A DNA stretch of 64,000 nt from Trebonia sp964581815 (GCA_964581815.1 CAZORE010000005.1:1-64000), one strand, 5' to 3'; positions 42,899 through 51,439 are shown, numbered from the stretch's first letter. The notes: generated from the sequence alone by a model not told the origin. Numbers and translations: made by a program.

Positions 42899-43033
42899 GC
42901 TCTTGGGCCTCGGCTGGAAACACAGGCGGGGACGCCCTCAGACGGGAATGTTGAAGATTCAAGTAATGTTCTCCGGAGTACGCTGCTGATAGGCGGTGGA
43001 CAACCAAGGCGAGCTTCTTTGGAGGCGTTCATC

Positions 43034-44026
43034 ATGCCAGCCGTCACCGTAGAGAACCTGCTGGTCCTGCCGCGGGTCACCGAGCCGCCGGCGCAGGGGG
43101 ACCGGCCGGTCGTCAAGGTCACCACCGCGCCGTCGGGCTTTGAGGGCGAGGGCTTCCCGGTAAGGCGCGCGTTCGCCGGCGTGCACCTGGCCGACCTCGA
43201 CCCGTTCATTCACATGGACCAGATGGGCGAGGTCGAGTACGCGCCCGGGGAGCCCAAGGGCACCCCCTGGCACCCGCACCGCGGCTTCGAGACCGTCACC
43301 TACATCATCGACGGGGTGTTCCGCCACCAGGACTCCAACGGGGGCGGCGGGCTGATCACCAACGGCGACACCCAGTGGATGACCGCGGGCGGCGGCATCT
43401 TGCACATCGAGGCGCCGCCGGAGGACCTGGTGATGAGCGGCGGGCTGTTCCACGGCTTCCAGCTGTGGGTCAACCTGCCCGCGCGGCTCAAGATGACCCA
43501 GCCCCGCTACCAGGACATCCGGGCCGGCCAGGTCGCCCTGCTCACCTCAGCGGACGGCGGCGCGCTGCTGCGGGTCATCGCCGGCGAGCTCGACGGCCAC
43601 GAGGGCCCGGGCGTCACGCACACCCCGATCACGCTGGTGCACGCCACGGTGTCGCCGGGCGCGCAGGTCCGCCTGCCGTGGCGCGCGGACTTCAACGCCC
43701 TCGGCTACGTGCTCGCGGGCGCCGGCTACGTCGGCGCGGAGCGCCGCCCCATTCACACCGGTCAGCTGGCGGTCTTCGGCTCCGGCGAGTCCATCACGGT
43801 GGGCGCGGAGCAGCGGATGGACGGGCCGAGCCCGGCCCTTGAGATCCTGCTGCTCGGCGGCGAGCCGATCCGCGAGCCCGTCGCGACCTACGGCCCGTTC
43901 GTGATGAACACCAAGGAGGAGCTGGCCCAGGCCTTCGAGGACTACCAGAAGGGCCTGCTCGGCCGCATCCCGGCCCAGCCCGCGTCGGGGCTACCCGCCG
44001 ACCACCCCGGCCACGACGTCCTCTAG
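43034..44026 (+). CDS. Pirin family protein
   Basis: 330 residues, bicupin fold. Metal-binding N-terminal cupin motif: WHPHRGFETVTYIIDG (about 81-96), and HIEAPPED/GLFHGFQLWVNLP (about 125-150) supply the further His/Glu ligands; the second cupin holds LAVFGSGESITVGAE. Pirins bind Fe and some have quercetin 2,3-dioxygenase activity; others act as redox-linked co-regulators. ATG 43034 is supported by GGAGG at 43021-43025. Ends against the TetR gene inside three short tandem repeats. Confidence 0.93.
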   Translation: MPAVTVENLLVLPRVTEPPAQGDRPVVKVTTAPSGFEGEGFPVRRAFAGVHLADLDPFIHMDQMGEVEYAPGEPKGTPWHPHRGFETVTYIIDGVFRHQDSNGGGGLITNGDTQWMTAGGGILHIEAPPEDLVMSGGLFHGFQLWVNLPARLKMTQPRYQDIRAGQVALLTSADGGALLRVIAGELDGHEGPGVTHTPITLVHATVSPGAQVRLPWRADFNALGYVLAGAGYVGAERRPIHTGQLAVFGSGESITVGAEQRMDGPSPALEILLLGGEPIREPVATYGPFVMNTKEELAQAFEDYQKGLLGRIPAQPASGLPADHPGHDVL

Positions 44027-44060
44027 AGACGACGTCCTCTAGACACAACGTCCGTTAGAG
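44013..44060. repeat. Three tandem 16-bp repeats spanning two convergent stop codons
   Basis: Units ACGACGTCCTCTAGAG (44013-44028), ACGACGTCCTCTAGAC (44029-44044) and ACAACGTCCGTTAGAG (44045-44060). The first carries the pirin stop (TAG); the third carries the TetR stop on the other strand. Confidence 0.7.
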
Positions 44061-44678
44061 CGGGAGGCCCTCCTCGAGCAGGGCGAGGGCCTCATCAAGG
44101 CGGGACGCGGAATCCGGGCCCATGAACGCGGCGAAGTCGGGGGCGGCGTCCACCTCGTCGCCCATCTCCGGCGGCAGGAAGACGGACATCATCACCCCGA
44201 CGACCGCGCCGGCCAGCGCGCGGACCCGGACATCGCCCGGGTCGCGCCCGGTGCGGGCGGCCAGTACCTCGGCGAGCGCGTTGAGCGCGCGGGCGAACTC
44301 ATTCATCGCCCGCGCGCGGATCTCCGGTACGTGCATGGACAGCTCGCCGCCCTGCCGGATCTGCTCCCACTCCTCGGGGGTGAACGAGGCCCAGGTCTCG
44401 CGCATGGCGGCGCGGAGGGCGGCGACCGGGCCGAGTTCCGCCGGCTGCCTGGCGAACGCCTCCGCCATCCTGGCATCCATGTCGTCCTGGAGTACCAGGT
44501 CCTCCTTGGTGGGGAAGTAGCGGAAGAACGTGGACGGCGACACCTCGGCGGCGGCGGCGATCTGCTCCACCGTGGTGGCCTGGTAGCCCTGCTCGCGGAA
44601 AAGCCGGAGCGCGTGCTCCCGCAGGGAGGCACGCGTCCTGGCCTTTTTCCGTTCCCGCAGGCCGGCCTGCGCCGTCAT
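44055..44678 (-). CDS. TetR family transcriptional regulator
   Basis: 207 residues. N-terminal TetR DNA-binding domain: GLRERKKARTRASLREHALRLFREQGYQATTVEQIAAAAEVSPSTFFRYFPTKEDLV (about 6-62), followed by a helical ligand domain. ATG 44678. It lies 83 bp downstream of the DHA2 pump gene on the same strand, and a palindrome at 46407-46432 in front of the pump gene is the probable operator, so it likely represses the pump operon until a ligand binds. Confidence 0.92.
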   Translation of the reverse strand: MTAQAGLRERKKARTRASLREHALRLFREQGYQATTVEQIAAAAEVSPSTFFRYFPTKEDLVLQDDMDARMAEAFARQPAELGPVAALRAAMRETWASFTPEEWEQIRQGGELSMHVPEIRARAMNEFARALNALAEVLAARTGRDPGDVRVRALAGAVVGVMMSVFLPPEMGDEVDAAPDFAAFMGPDSASRLDEALALLEEGLPL

Positions 44679-44761
44679 GTCCGTCACAGTGATGATTGTG
44701 CTCCTGTTGATGCCGTGAACTCCAATGTCGTGCCGGTGGCGGCGTGGGCGAAGCGCCGTGA

Positions 44762-46387
44762 CTACAGTGCCGCGGGCTCCGCCTCGCCGGCCGGCTCGGC
44801 GGCCACGGCCCGCGTCGGCAGGAACAGCAGCGCAAGGATGGCGCAGCCGACCGCTATGCCGCCGCAGGTCCACAGCATCCCGCTCATGCCGTGCACGAAC
44901 GCGGTCCTGACCGTGTCCAGCAGGGCAGGCGAGCCGACCTTGTGGGCCACCGCGACGCCCGCGCCCACGCTTGACCGGACCGCCGCCGCGGCCTGCCCGG
45001 GCAGCCCGGCCGCGGCCTGCGCGACACCGCTGCTGTAGCTGTTGCTTATCACGGTGCCGAGCACGGCAACGCCGATCGTCGAGCCGACCTGGCGCATTGC
45101 GGTGAGCAGGGCCGAGCCGGCCCCACTGCGCTCGGCGGACAGAGCGCCGAGCGCGGCCCCCATCGCGGCCGGCATCACCAGGCCGAGGCCGAGTCCGGAC
45201 AGCGCGACCCAGCCGAGCGTGTACCCGGTCGAGCTGGCCAGCGTGGTGAATGCGCCGAGGGCCATCCCCGCGGCCATGAGCAGGTATCCGACGGCAACGA
45301 CCGCGCGCGGGCCGGCCAGGGGCGATGCCCCGTCCTTCCGTGGAGCCTGCAGGCGCGTGCCGACGATCATGCCCATGAGCATCCCGCCGATCATCGGCAG
45401 CAGGCGCAGGCCGCTGCCCAGGGCGTCCGCGCCCCGGACATCCTGGAAGTACTGCGGCAGTGCGAAGAAGATGCCGAACATGGCGAACGACACGGCCGTC
45501 GCGAGAATAGTGCCCCAGCGGAACCCGGCCGAGCTGAACAGCCGCAGGTCGGCGAGTGGCTGGCCGCCGCGCCTGGTTACCCCGCGCTCCACCCACGGCA
45601 GCAGGGCGAGTACCGCCGCGCCCGCGGCGATCAGCCCGAGGGCGGCCGCGTCGGACCAGCCGTCCTGGCCGGCCTTGATGAAGCCGTAGGTCACCGCGAC
45701 CAGGCCGCCGGTCGAGGTGACCAGGCCCGCCAGGTCGATCGTCGGCCGGCGCGCCGAGCGCGACTCGGGCAAGAGGGTCACCACGGCGATGACCGCGAGG
45801 ACCACCACCGGCGCGTTGATCAGGAAGACCGAGCCCCACCAGAAGTGATCGAGCAGGATTCCGCCGACGATCGGGCCGATCGGGAAGCTCAGCATGGTCG
45901 CGCCGGCGATCGCCGCGACGGCCCGCTGCCGTTCCTCCTGCCCGAATAGCACTGGCAGCACCGACAGGGCCAGCGGGAAGATCGCCGCCGCGCCGATGCC
46001 GAGCACCGCCCGCGCGACGATCAGCTCGCTGACCGAGGAGGCGTAGGCACAGGCCAGGGAGGCCGCGCCGAAGATGACCAGGGCGATAATCAGCATCCGC
46101 TTGCGGCCGTAGCGGTCGCCGAGCAGCCCGGCGGGCAGGATCAGCGCGGCGAGCACGAGGCTGTAGGAGTCCACGATCCACTGCAGGTCGCCGGTGGACG
46201 CGTGCAGGCTGACGGCCATGGTGGGCAGCGCCAGGTTGAGCACGGTGAGGTCGAGCCCGACGACAAGCACGCTTGCCGCGATCGCGACAAGCGCCCACCA
46301 GCGGCGGGCGGAAAGCGTGACTTCCCGGGCGGACGGGGAGGTACCGGAGCCGTTGGCTGCCTGGGGCCCGGCCGGCTGCATCGTCAT
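44762..46387 (-). CDS. MFS drug efflux transporter, DHA2 (EmrB/QacA) family
   Basis: 541 residues with 14 predicted membrane helices. DHA2 signatures: LDLTVLNLALPTMAVSLHAS in helix 1, WIVDSYSLVLAALILPAGLLGDRYGRKRML (motif A, about 75-105) and motif C-like GIGAAAIFPLALSVL. Exports drugs or metabolites by proton antiport. ATG 46387 is preferred because GAAGGTGG lies 8 bases upstream; GTG 46399 is in frame too. Probably co-transcribed with the downstream TetR gene. Confidence 0.92.
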   Translation of the reverse strand: MTMQPAGPQAANGSGTSPSAREVTLSARRWWALVAIAASVLVVGLDLTVLNLALPTMAVSLHASTGDLQWIVDSYSLVLAALILPAGLLGDRYGRKRMLIIALVIFGAASLACAYASSVSELIVARAVLGIGAAAIFPLALSVLPVLFGQEERQRAVAAIAGATMLSFPIGPIVGGILLDHFWWGSVFLINAPVVVLAVIAVVTLLPESRSARRPTIDLAGLVTSTGGLVAVTYGFIKAGQDGWSDAAALGLIAAGAAVLALLPWVERGVTRRGGQPLADLRLFSSAGFRWGTILATAVSFAMFGIFFALPQYFQDVRGADALGSGLRLLPMIGGMLMGMIVGTRLQAPRKDGASPLAGPRAVVAVGYLLMAAGMALGAFTTLASSTGYTLGWVALSGLGLGLVMPAAMGAALGALSAERSGAGSALLTAMRQVGSTIGVAVLGTVISNSYSSGVAQAAAGLPGQAAAAVRSSVGAGVAVAHKVGSPALLDTVRTAFVHGMSGMLWTCGGIAVGCAILALLFLPTRAVAAEPAGEAEPAAL

Positions 46388-46406
46388 GACAGTCACCACC
46401 TTCAGG

Positions 46407-46432
46407 GAGTTACTTCTAAATGGAAGTTACTC
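46407..46432. promoter_or_regulatory. Probable TetR operator before the DHA2 pump gene
   Basis: GAGTTACTTC (46407-46416), six-base spacer, GAAGTTACTC (46423-46432): an inverted repeat with one mismatch pair, 20 bp upstream of the pump start codon. Confidence 0.65.
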
Positions 46433-46505
46433 TCAAAATATAGGCACACTCATTTGGTGCTGTCAACCAGAACGGGCGCGTGCTTCGCGGTGATGGCGAA
46501 GCACT

Positions 46506-46572
46506 GCGAGCTCTTTTCTCCTGACGTCTCGGCCGGCCGTCCTTGACGATGAAGCAGGAGAAAAGAGCTCGC
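46506..46572. terminator. 18-bp perfect stem-loop downstream of the ferredoxin gene
   Basis: GCGAGCTCTTTTCTCCTG (46506-46523) pairs perfectly with 46555-46572 around a 31-base loop that itself contains GGCCGGCC. It lies 32 bp past the stop of the leftward ferredoxin operon and 74 bp upstream of the leftward pump operon's operator. Likely terminator insulating the two operons; the arm contains TTTT but no T-tract follows. Confidence 0.6.
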
Positions 46573-46603
46573 CCGTTCGCGCTGGGTGTTTGAGGTTGGC
46601 TCT

Positions 46604-46804
46604 CTATTCACGCAGCAGGCGCAGCGCCAGGGTGGGGCAGGCGGAGACGGCGGCCCGCGCGTGGCGCTCCAGGCTCGGCGGGAGCGGACGGGGGTCGACG
46701 ATGGGGAAGCCCCACTCGTCCAGGGTGACCACCTCGGGCAGCAGCTCGGCGCAGACGCCGTGGCCCTCGCAGTCGATGGGGTTGACCAGGAGCTTTTCGG
46801 CCAT
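46604..46804 (-). CDS. Ferredoxin, [3Fe-4S]-type
   Basis: 66 residues. Cysteines C12, C18 and C56 form the pattern C-x2-[His15]-x2-C...C-P, the actinobacterial single-cluster ferredoxin in which the second cysteine of the [4Fe-4S] pattern is replaced, usually giving a [3Fe-4S] cluster. ATG 46804 follows the NuoF-like stop by 4 bases, so it ends the redox operon and probably exchanges electrons with the NuoF-like flavoprotein or the membrane partner. Confidence 0.88.
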   Translation of the reverse strand: MAEKLLVNPIDCEGHGVCAELLPEVVTLDEWGFPIVDPRPLPPSLERHARAAVSACPTLALRLLRE

Positions 46805-46808
46805 GGAA

Positions 46809-48158
46809 TCAGATCCAGTCGTTTTCTGAGCGTGCGGTGTCCTGCGGCACGGGCAGGAAGGGGCGCGTGTTGGCCGCCGAGCAGCGGCCGCGCTTGTGCC
46901 AGTCGACCTCGGTGGCGAAGGTGCGCAGCGCGCTGCGGACGAACCGGACCGTCCCGTCCGGGTGATGGCACGCGCCGCGGCCGGACACCAGGCCGGCCCA
47001 GCGCTCCACGTCGCCGACCGCCTGGGGGCGGGCGCGGCCGCCGGCGATCTCGGCGAGCGCCGCCGCGATCCGCGGCAGGCCATTCAGGCACGGGCCGCAC
47101 TGGCCCGCGCTCTCCAGCGCGAGGTAGCGGACCGCCCGCGCGGTCTCGACCACCCCGCAGCGGTCGGCGGGCAGCACGATGACGATGCCGGCGCCCACCC
47201 GGGCCTCCGCCCGGGCGAGCGAGTCGTTGTCCAGCGTGAGCTCAAGCGCCTGCGCGCCGGTGATCCAGGTGCCGTGGTAGCCGCCGATGAGCACCGCGCC
47301 GTCCTGCCGCAGGTCACCGGTCAGATCCTTGAGCGGGATGCCCAGCGGGACCTCGCTGATCCTCGGCTGGCCGTCGGTCCGGCGGATGGTGGCGAGCATC
47401 GACCCCGGCTCTTCCGCCGTGCCGACCGAGCGGAACCAGCGCGGTCCCTTGCGCGCGATGAGCGCCAGGTGCGCGAGGGTCTCCACGTTCTGGACCAGGG
47501 TGGGGGCGTTGTTCAGGCCGCGCTCGGTGATCCGTGGCGGCGTGAACGTCGGGGTCACCGGCCCGCCGGAGAGATGGTTGAGCAGGGCGGTCTCCTGGCC
47601 GGACAGAAACCGGGCCGGGGCGGTGGCGAGCTGGACGGGAACACGGTCGACGCGCGCCGCCTGGCGCTGCGCGATCGCCTCGATCAGCCGGCCGCCAACA
47701 TCGTGCGCCCGGTTGGCGTGCACGTACAGGATGGCGGTGTCGGCGCCGACCGCTTCCGCGGCGAGCTGCAGGCCGTCGAGCACCAGGTGCGGTGACAGCC
47801 AGAGCAGCGTGGCGTCCTTGTCGCTGGCCGGCTCGGACTCGGCCCCGTTGGCGATCACCACCGGGGTGCGGCGGCGCTTGCCCGCCGCGTCGAGTACGGC
47901 GCGCAGCTTACGGTGCACCGGGAACGCCGCCCCGCCGCGGCCGGTCAGGCCGGCCGCCTCGGCCTCGCCGATCAGGTCGCCGGGCCGGTCGCGGTACGTG
48001 AGCATGCCGTACCGCAGGGCGTGCGACCGGAAGTCGTGCGACCGTCCGCCGTCGGAGGGCCGGTCTGGCTTGCCATCGCCCTGCTTGCCATCGCGCGGCG
48101 GCAGCAGCCGTGGCAGCTCGGTCACGGCATCCGCGGTACCTTCCATCGTGGCGGTCAC
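46809..48158 (-). CDS. NuoF-like NADH:quinone oxidoreductase flavoprotein
   Basis: 449 residues, related to the 51-kDa FMN/NADH-binding subunit of complex I. FMN/NAD-binding GLTGRGGAAFPVHRKL (about 70-85) and ANGAESEPASDKDATL are present. The C-terminal [4Fe-4S] region reads SAGQCGPC instead of the usual SCGKCTPC, so one of the four ligands is Ala unless replaced; the distal Cys is in GACHHPDG. No other complex I genes are here. Its start overlaps the stop of the upstream membrane gene by 4 bases (ATGA) and the ferredoxin gene follows 4 bases after its stop, so the three form a tight operon. Confidence 0.88.
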   Translation of the reverse strand: MTATMEGTADAVTELPRLLPPRDGKQGDGKPDRPSDGGRSHDFRSHALRYGMLTYRDRPGDLIGEAEAAGLTGRGGAAFPVHRKLRAVLDAAGKRRRTPVVIANGAESEPASDKDATLLWLSPHLVLDGLQLAAEAVGADTAILYVHANRAHDVGGRLIEAIAQRQAARVDRVPVQLATAPARFLSGQETALLNHLSGGPVTPTFTPPRITERGLNNAPTLVQNVETLAHLALIARKGPRWFRSVGTAEEPGSMLATIRRTDGQPRISEVPLGIPLKDLTGDLRQDGAVLIGGYHGTWITGAQALELTLDNDSLARAEARVGAGIVIVLPADRCGVVETARAVRYLALESAGQCGPCLNGLPRIAAALAEIAGGRARPQAVGDVERWAGLVSGRGACHHPDGTVRFVRSALRTFATEVDWHKRGRCSAANTRPFLPVPQDTARSENDWI

Positions 48159-48796
48159 TTGGCGAGTGTCCTCTCCCGGTTCCGGCTCTTGTCACGGGCG
48201 TGCACGGCGGTCATCAGGAGGCCGACCCGCTCGGCGCGCGGCACGTCACCGGACGCGGCGACCACTCGCCACGCCGTGGCGCCGAGCACGACGACCGCGC
48301 AGGCGATGGCCAGCAGGAACAGCGGCCCGTGCCGCAGGTCGCTGCCCGCGAAGACGGAGTGGACCCAGGCGACCGGCCAGCTCAGGTACGCGGTGAGGTG
48401 TACCGCCCGCCAGACTCTCCGCGACAGGTGACGGCGCAGCAGGCTGGTCACCGCGGCGGCGAGCATCAGGTCGAGGCTCACCGCGCCGAGGCCGAGCCAG
48501 AGCCGCTCGTAGGACGACGCCAGCGGGATGACCGCGGCGGTGAGCGGGATCTTCACGTACCCGTCGGCGACCGCCGACACCACGTGCACCGCCACGAACG
48601 CCACCGACAGCAGCGACAGGTTCCTGTGCAGCCCGGTCACCGCGAACCGCGGCAGGCCAGGCAGCCTGCCTTGCCGGGTGACAAGGAGGCCTAGCAGCAT
48701 CACCGCGGTCAGCAGCAGCAGCGAGACCACGCCGGTCGCGCGGCTCGCATACCAGAGCACGGTGTGGGAGTTAATTCCGCTCACGTTGATAAGCAT
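48155..48796 (-). CDS. Ferric reductase-like transmembrane protein
   Basis: 213 residues with about six predicted helices in the ferric-reductase/YedZ-like heme b arrangement. Paired histidines suited to heme ligation occur in LHRNLSLLSVAFVAVHVV (about 56-73) and AVHLTAYLSWPVAWVHSVF (about 131-149). First gene of the operon with the NuoF-like flavoprotein and ferredoxin, which suggests electron flow between cytoplasmic carriers and the membrane heme protein. ATG 48796. The acceptor outside the cell is unknown. Confidence 0.85.
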   Translation of the reverse strand: MLINVSGINSHTVLWYASRATGVVSLLLLTAVMLLGLLVTRQGRLPGLPRFAVTGLHRNLSLLSVAFVAVHVVSAVADGYVKIPLTAAVIPLASSYERLWLGLGAVSLDLMLAAAVTSLLRRHLSRRVWRAVHLTAYLSWPVAWVHSVFAGSDLRHGPLFLLAIACAVVVLGATAWRVVAASGDVPRAERVGLLMTAVHARDKSRNRERTLAK

Positions 48797-48822
48797 CGGT
48801 CATCAAGCCAAGGGAGGCATAC

Positions 48823-48846
48823 ATGGCGGCTATGAAGCGGCTCTGA
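48823..48846 (+). CDS. Micro-ORF MAAMKRL
   Basis: Seven codons plus TGA with ribosome site AGGGAGG at 48811-48817 (five-base spacer), in the 300-bp divergent region between the ferric-reductase-like gene and the glycoside hydrolase. It is followed by two 18-bp tandem repeats (48843-48878). Same size and layout as the MR-TW micro-ORFs but different sequence. Beyond this the region 48847-49096 shows no feature. Confidence 0.35.
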   Translation: MAAMKRL

Positions 48847-48878
48847 GGAACGTCTTCGCGCTGAGGAAGGTCTTCGCT
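48843..48878. repeat. 18-bp tandem duplication
   Basis: CTGAGGAACGTCTTCGCG (48843-48860) and CTGAGGAAGGTCTTCGCT (48861-48878) differ at two positions. Located just after the MAAMKRL micro-ORF. Confidence 0.6.
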
Positions 48879-49096
48879 CTGCGGCTCGTCTGACCTAACG
48901 GACCGTAACGGCTGCTATCCCCCGGCTTCACCAATGGTGTGCCTTCTGGGCCGTCTCGTCCGTGGCAAGGCTAGCCGTGGCGGGGTAACTTCGCCTGAGG
49001 TACGCGCATGGCTGGCCAGCGCGTTTGCACCGGGAGTTTTTTTGCGGCCGCCACAGTTAACATGATCGACACATTGAGAAACGTGGTCGTTACAAA

Positions 49097-50431
49097 ATGA
49101 CTGGGTCACTATCGATTGCCGCCCGGGCGGCATACATCTTGCGAGACAACAGCACCGGCTTGATCACCAAGGCCGCTCCCGCCCTCTACCCCCATCAGTG
49201 GAGCTGGGACGCCGCGTTCAACGCGATCGGCCTGGCCAGCGTTGACCTGCCGCGCGCCCGGCTTGAGCTCGACTCGCTGTTTGCCGGGCAGTGGCGCAAC
49301 GGCTTGCTGCCGCACATCGTCTTCGACGCGTCCGCCGACGGCTACTGGCCCGGGCCGGCCCAGTGGGGCTGCGCGCAGCACAGTGAGGAGGCGACGTCCG
49401 CGCCCGCGACCAGCGGGATCATCGACCCGCCGGTGCACGCGATCGCGGTGGACCGCATCCTCGCCATCGCGGAGCGGGCCGGCGGCCCCGAGGCGGAGCG
49501 CACCCTCGCCTGGGCCGCGCACCTGTACCCCCGGCTGCTCGCCTGGCACCGGTTCCTGGCCAGGGACCGGGGCGACAAGGAGACCGGGCTGATGACGCTG
49601 TTCCACGGCTGGGAGTCGGGCACGGACAACTCGCCCCGCTGGGACGCGCCGTACGCCGGGGTGAAGGTCGGGCCGGGCCTGCCCGCTTACCAGCGCAAGG
49701 ACCAGGCGCACGTGACCGACGCCTGCCAGCGGCCGACCGACCGGGAGTACGACCGGTACCTGTGGCTGATCGAGGAGGCCAAGGGCGCCTCCTACGACGC
49801 GGGCCTGCTGCGCCAGACCGGGTCGTTCCAGGTCGGTGACGTGCTGTTCACGGCGATCTTCGCCTGCGCGTCCGACCTGCTCGCCGCCCTCGCGCTGCGG
49901 CTGCGGAAACCGGGCGACGCCGCCGAGCTCAAGGACTACGCCGCCCAGGCCAGGGCGGCTGTTTTCTGCCACGTCGACGAGGCGTCGGGCCTGGCCGCCG
50001 ACGTCGACCTGCGGACCGGGGCGTGGCTGACCACGGAGACGATCGCGGGGTTCGCGCCGCTGATCGCCGGGGGGATGCCGCTCACCCTGCGCCGCGGGCT
50101 CATCGCGCTGCTCACCGGGCCGCGCTGGGCCGGGCACCCGTCGTTCAGGTACCCGCTGCCGCCGTCGGTGTCGCCCTGCTCCGCCGGCTACGACCCGGCC
50201 TGCTACTGGCGCGGCCCGGTCTGGCCGGTCTTCACCTGGCTGCTCACCTGGGCGCTGTCCCGGTCCGGCGAGTACCAGGTGGCGTCCGCACTGCGGACCG
50301 CGTCGCTGGAGCAACTCGGCGACCAGACGTTCGCCGAGTACTACCAGCCGGAGACCGGCGCGCCGCTCGGCTCGCTGCACCAGTCCTGGACGGCGGCCGC
50401 CGCCCTCGACTGGCTGCTCGATGAGGAGTAA
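49097..50431 (+). CDS. Glucosylglycerate hydrolase-like glycoside hydrolase (GH63 type)
   Basis: 444 residues. The N-terminus (AARAAYILRDNSTGLITKAAPALYPHQWSWDAAF, about 7-40) closely resembles mycobacterial glucosylglycerate hydrolase, an (alpha/alpha)6-barrel enzyme that releases glucose from the compatible solute glucosylglycerate. Further landmarks: LPHIVF, TSGIIDPPVHA, GWESGTDNSPRWD (candidate acid Asp) and CYWRGPVWP, SLHQSWTAAAALDW near the end. ATG 49097 lacks a ribosome site and may be leaderless. It sits between the two minus-strand redox blocks and may be unrelated to them. Other GH63 specificities (mannosylglycerate, oligosaccharides) are possible. Confidence 0.8.
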   Translation: MTGSLSIAARAAYILRDNSTGLITKAAPALYPHQWSWDAAFNAIGLASVDLPRARLELDSLFAGQWRNGLLPHIVFDASADGYWPGPAQWGCAQHSEEATSAPATSGIIDPPVHAIAVDRILAIAERAGGPEAERTLAWAAHLYPRLLAWHRFLARDRGDKETGLMTLFHGWESGTDNSPRWDAPYAGVKVGPGLPAYQRKDQAHVTDACQRPTDREYDRYLWLIEEAKGASYDAGLLRQTGSFQVGDVLFTAIFACASDLLAALALRLRKPGDAAELKDYAAQARAAVFCHVDEASGLAADVDLRTGAWLTTETIAGFAPLIAGGMPLTLRRGLIALLTGPRWAGHPSFRYPLPPSVSPCSAGYDPACYWRGPVWPVFTWLLTWALSRSGEYQVASALRTASLEQLGDQTFAEYYQPETGAPLGSLHQSWTAAAALDWLLDEE

Positions 50432-50437
50432 GCCCGG

Positions 50438-51439
50438 CTAGGGATGCTGCTCCGCTGACGGCCAGTCCGACAGCGTGTGCACGGTGCCGTCCAGGGCGAC
50501 AAGGCGGGCGGGCAGGCGCAGGCCGGTCAGCCAGCCGATAGCCTGGCGGCCCCTGATGATCGCGGCGGTCGCCGCGGTGTTCGCGTCGGCACAGGTCGCG
50601 GCAGCCACCGAGACCGTGCGCCACACCGGTGCGGCCGGGCGCGCGGTGCGCGGGTCGAGTATGTGGTGCAGCACGTCGCCGCCGCGCCGCCAGCGGCGGG
50701 CCGCCGTCGAGGACGTGGCCAGGCCGCCGTCGCGGATCGTCACCACCTGGCTCGGGCCGTCCGCCGGCTCGTCAGGCAGCGCCGTCCGGTCCTGCACCCG
50801 GATGCGCCAGCCGCCTTCGGGCGGCTCCCCGGCCACCGCCGTGTCGCCGCCGAGGCTGACGAGCACGCCGCAGCCGAGCTCGCCGGCGATCCGCGCGGCG
50901 GACCGGTCGGCCGCCCACCCCTTTACCGTCGCGCCCAGGTCAAGCTGGACGCCGGCCGGCACGGTGAGCCGGCAGGCAACTGGGTCCACCCGGACCGAGC
51001 GCCACCCCGGGATCAGCCGCACCCGGACGTTGGCGTCATCGGCGCCATCGCGGGCCAGCTCGGCGAAGTCCCTGTCGTAGCCGAGGTCGGCGAGTACCCC
51101 GCCCACCGTGGGATCGATGTCACCGTCGGTGAGCTGCGCCGCCCGCAGGGAGACGGCCACCGCCTCGGCGAGCAGCGGGCTGACCCGCACGGTGACCGGG
51201 CCGGAGGCGCCGCGCGCGGCGTTTCCCACCGCGATGAGCTCCGAGTCCGGCCGGAACCTCGAGCACGCCAGGTCGAGCGCGGCCAGGTCCGCTTCGAGGA
51301 GTTCCCTGGCCGCCGCGAGCTGTCCGGGCGACGTCACCACGAGCTGCACGAGCATGCCGAGCGCGGTCCACGCGTCGAACCCGGTCGCGCCGCCCGCCGC
51401 CGCCGGCGGCTCGCCGTTCCTGGCCGTTACGGAGGTCAC
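50438..51439 (-). CDS. apbE: FAD:protein FMN transferase (ApbE)
   Basis: 333 residues. ApbE attaches FMN from FAD to a Thr/Ser of extracytoplasmic redox proteins. Signatures: MGMLVQLVV-type N-terminal strand, PTVGGVLADLGYD, LDLGATVKGWAADRSA (metal-dependent active site), VSLGGDTAV and the C-terminal TVAAATCADANTAATAAI with the conserved Asp/Thr. No clear signal peptide; many actinobacterial ApbE proteins are cytoplasmic or atypical. GTG 51439 overlaps the stop of the Ser-rich membrane gene (GTGA), implying coupled translation. No protein with an FMN-binding domain or [S/T]GA[S/T] flavinylation motif is seen nearby. Confidence 0.93.
   Translation of the reverse strand: MTSVTARNGEPPAAAGGATGFDAWTALGMLVQLVVTSPGQLAAARELLEADLAALDLACSRFRPDSELIAVGNAARGASGPVTVRVSPLLAEAVAVSLRAAQLTDGDIDPTVGGVLADLGYDRDFAELARDGADDANVRVRLIPGWRSVRVDPVACRLTVPAGVQLDLGATVKGWAADRSAARIAGELGCGVLVSLGGDTAVAGEPPEGGWRIRVQDRTALPDEPADGPSQVVTIRDGGLATSSTAARRWRRGGDVLHHILDPRTARPAAPVWRTVSVAAATCADANTAATAAIIRGRQAIGWLTGLRLPARLVALDGTVHTLSDWPSAEQHP

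Noticed and set aside
44679..46298. Long frame continuing upstream of the TetR gene through the pump gene
   Set aside because: It is an out-of-frame shadow of the DHA2 transporter; the TetR domain begins at 44678.
48823..48846. MAAMK start resembling DUF3117 proteins (MAAMKPRTGDG...)
   Set aside because: After MAAMK no frame resembles the rest of DUF3117, so a decayed DUF3117 gene cannot be supported; kept only as a micro-ORF.
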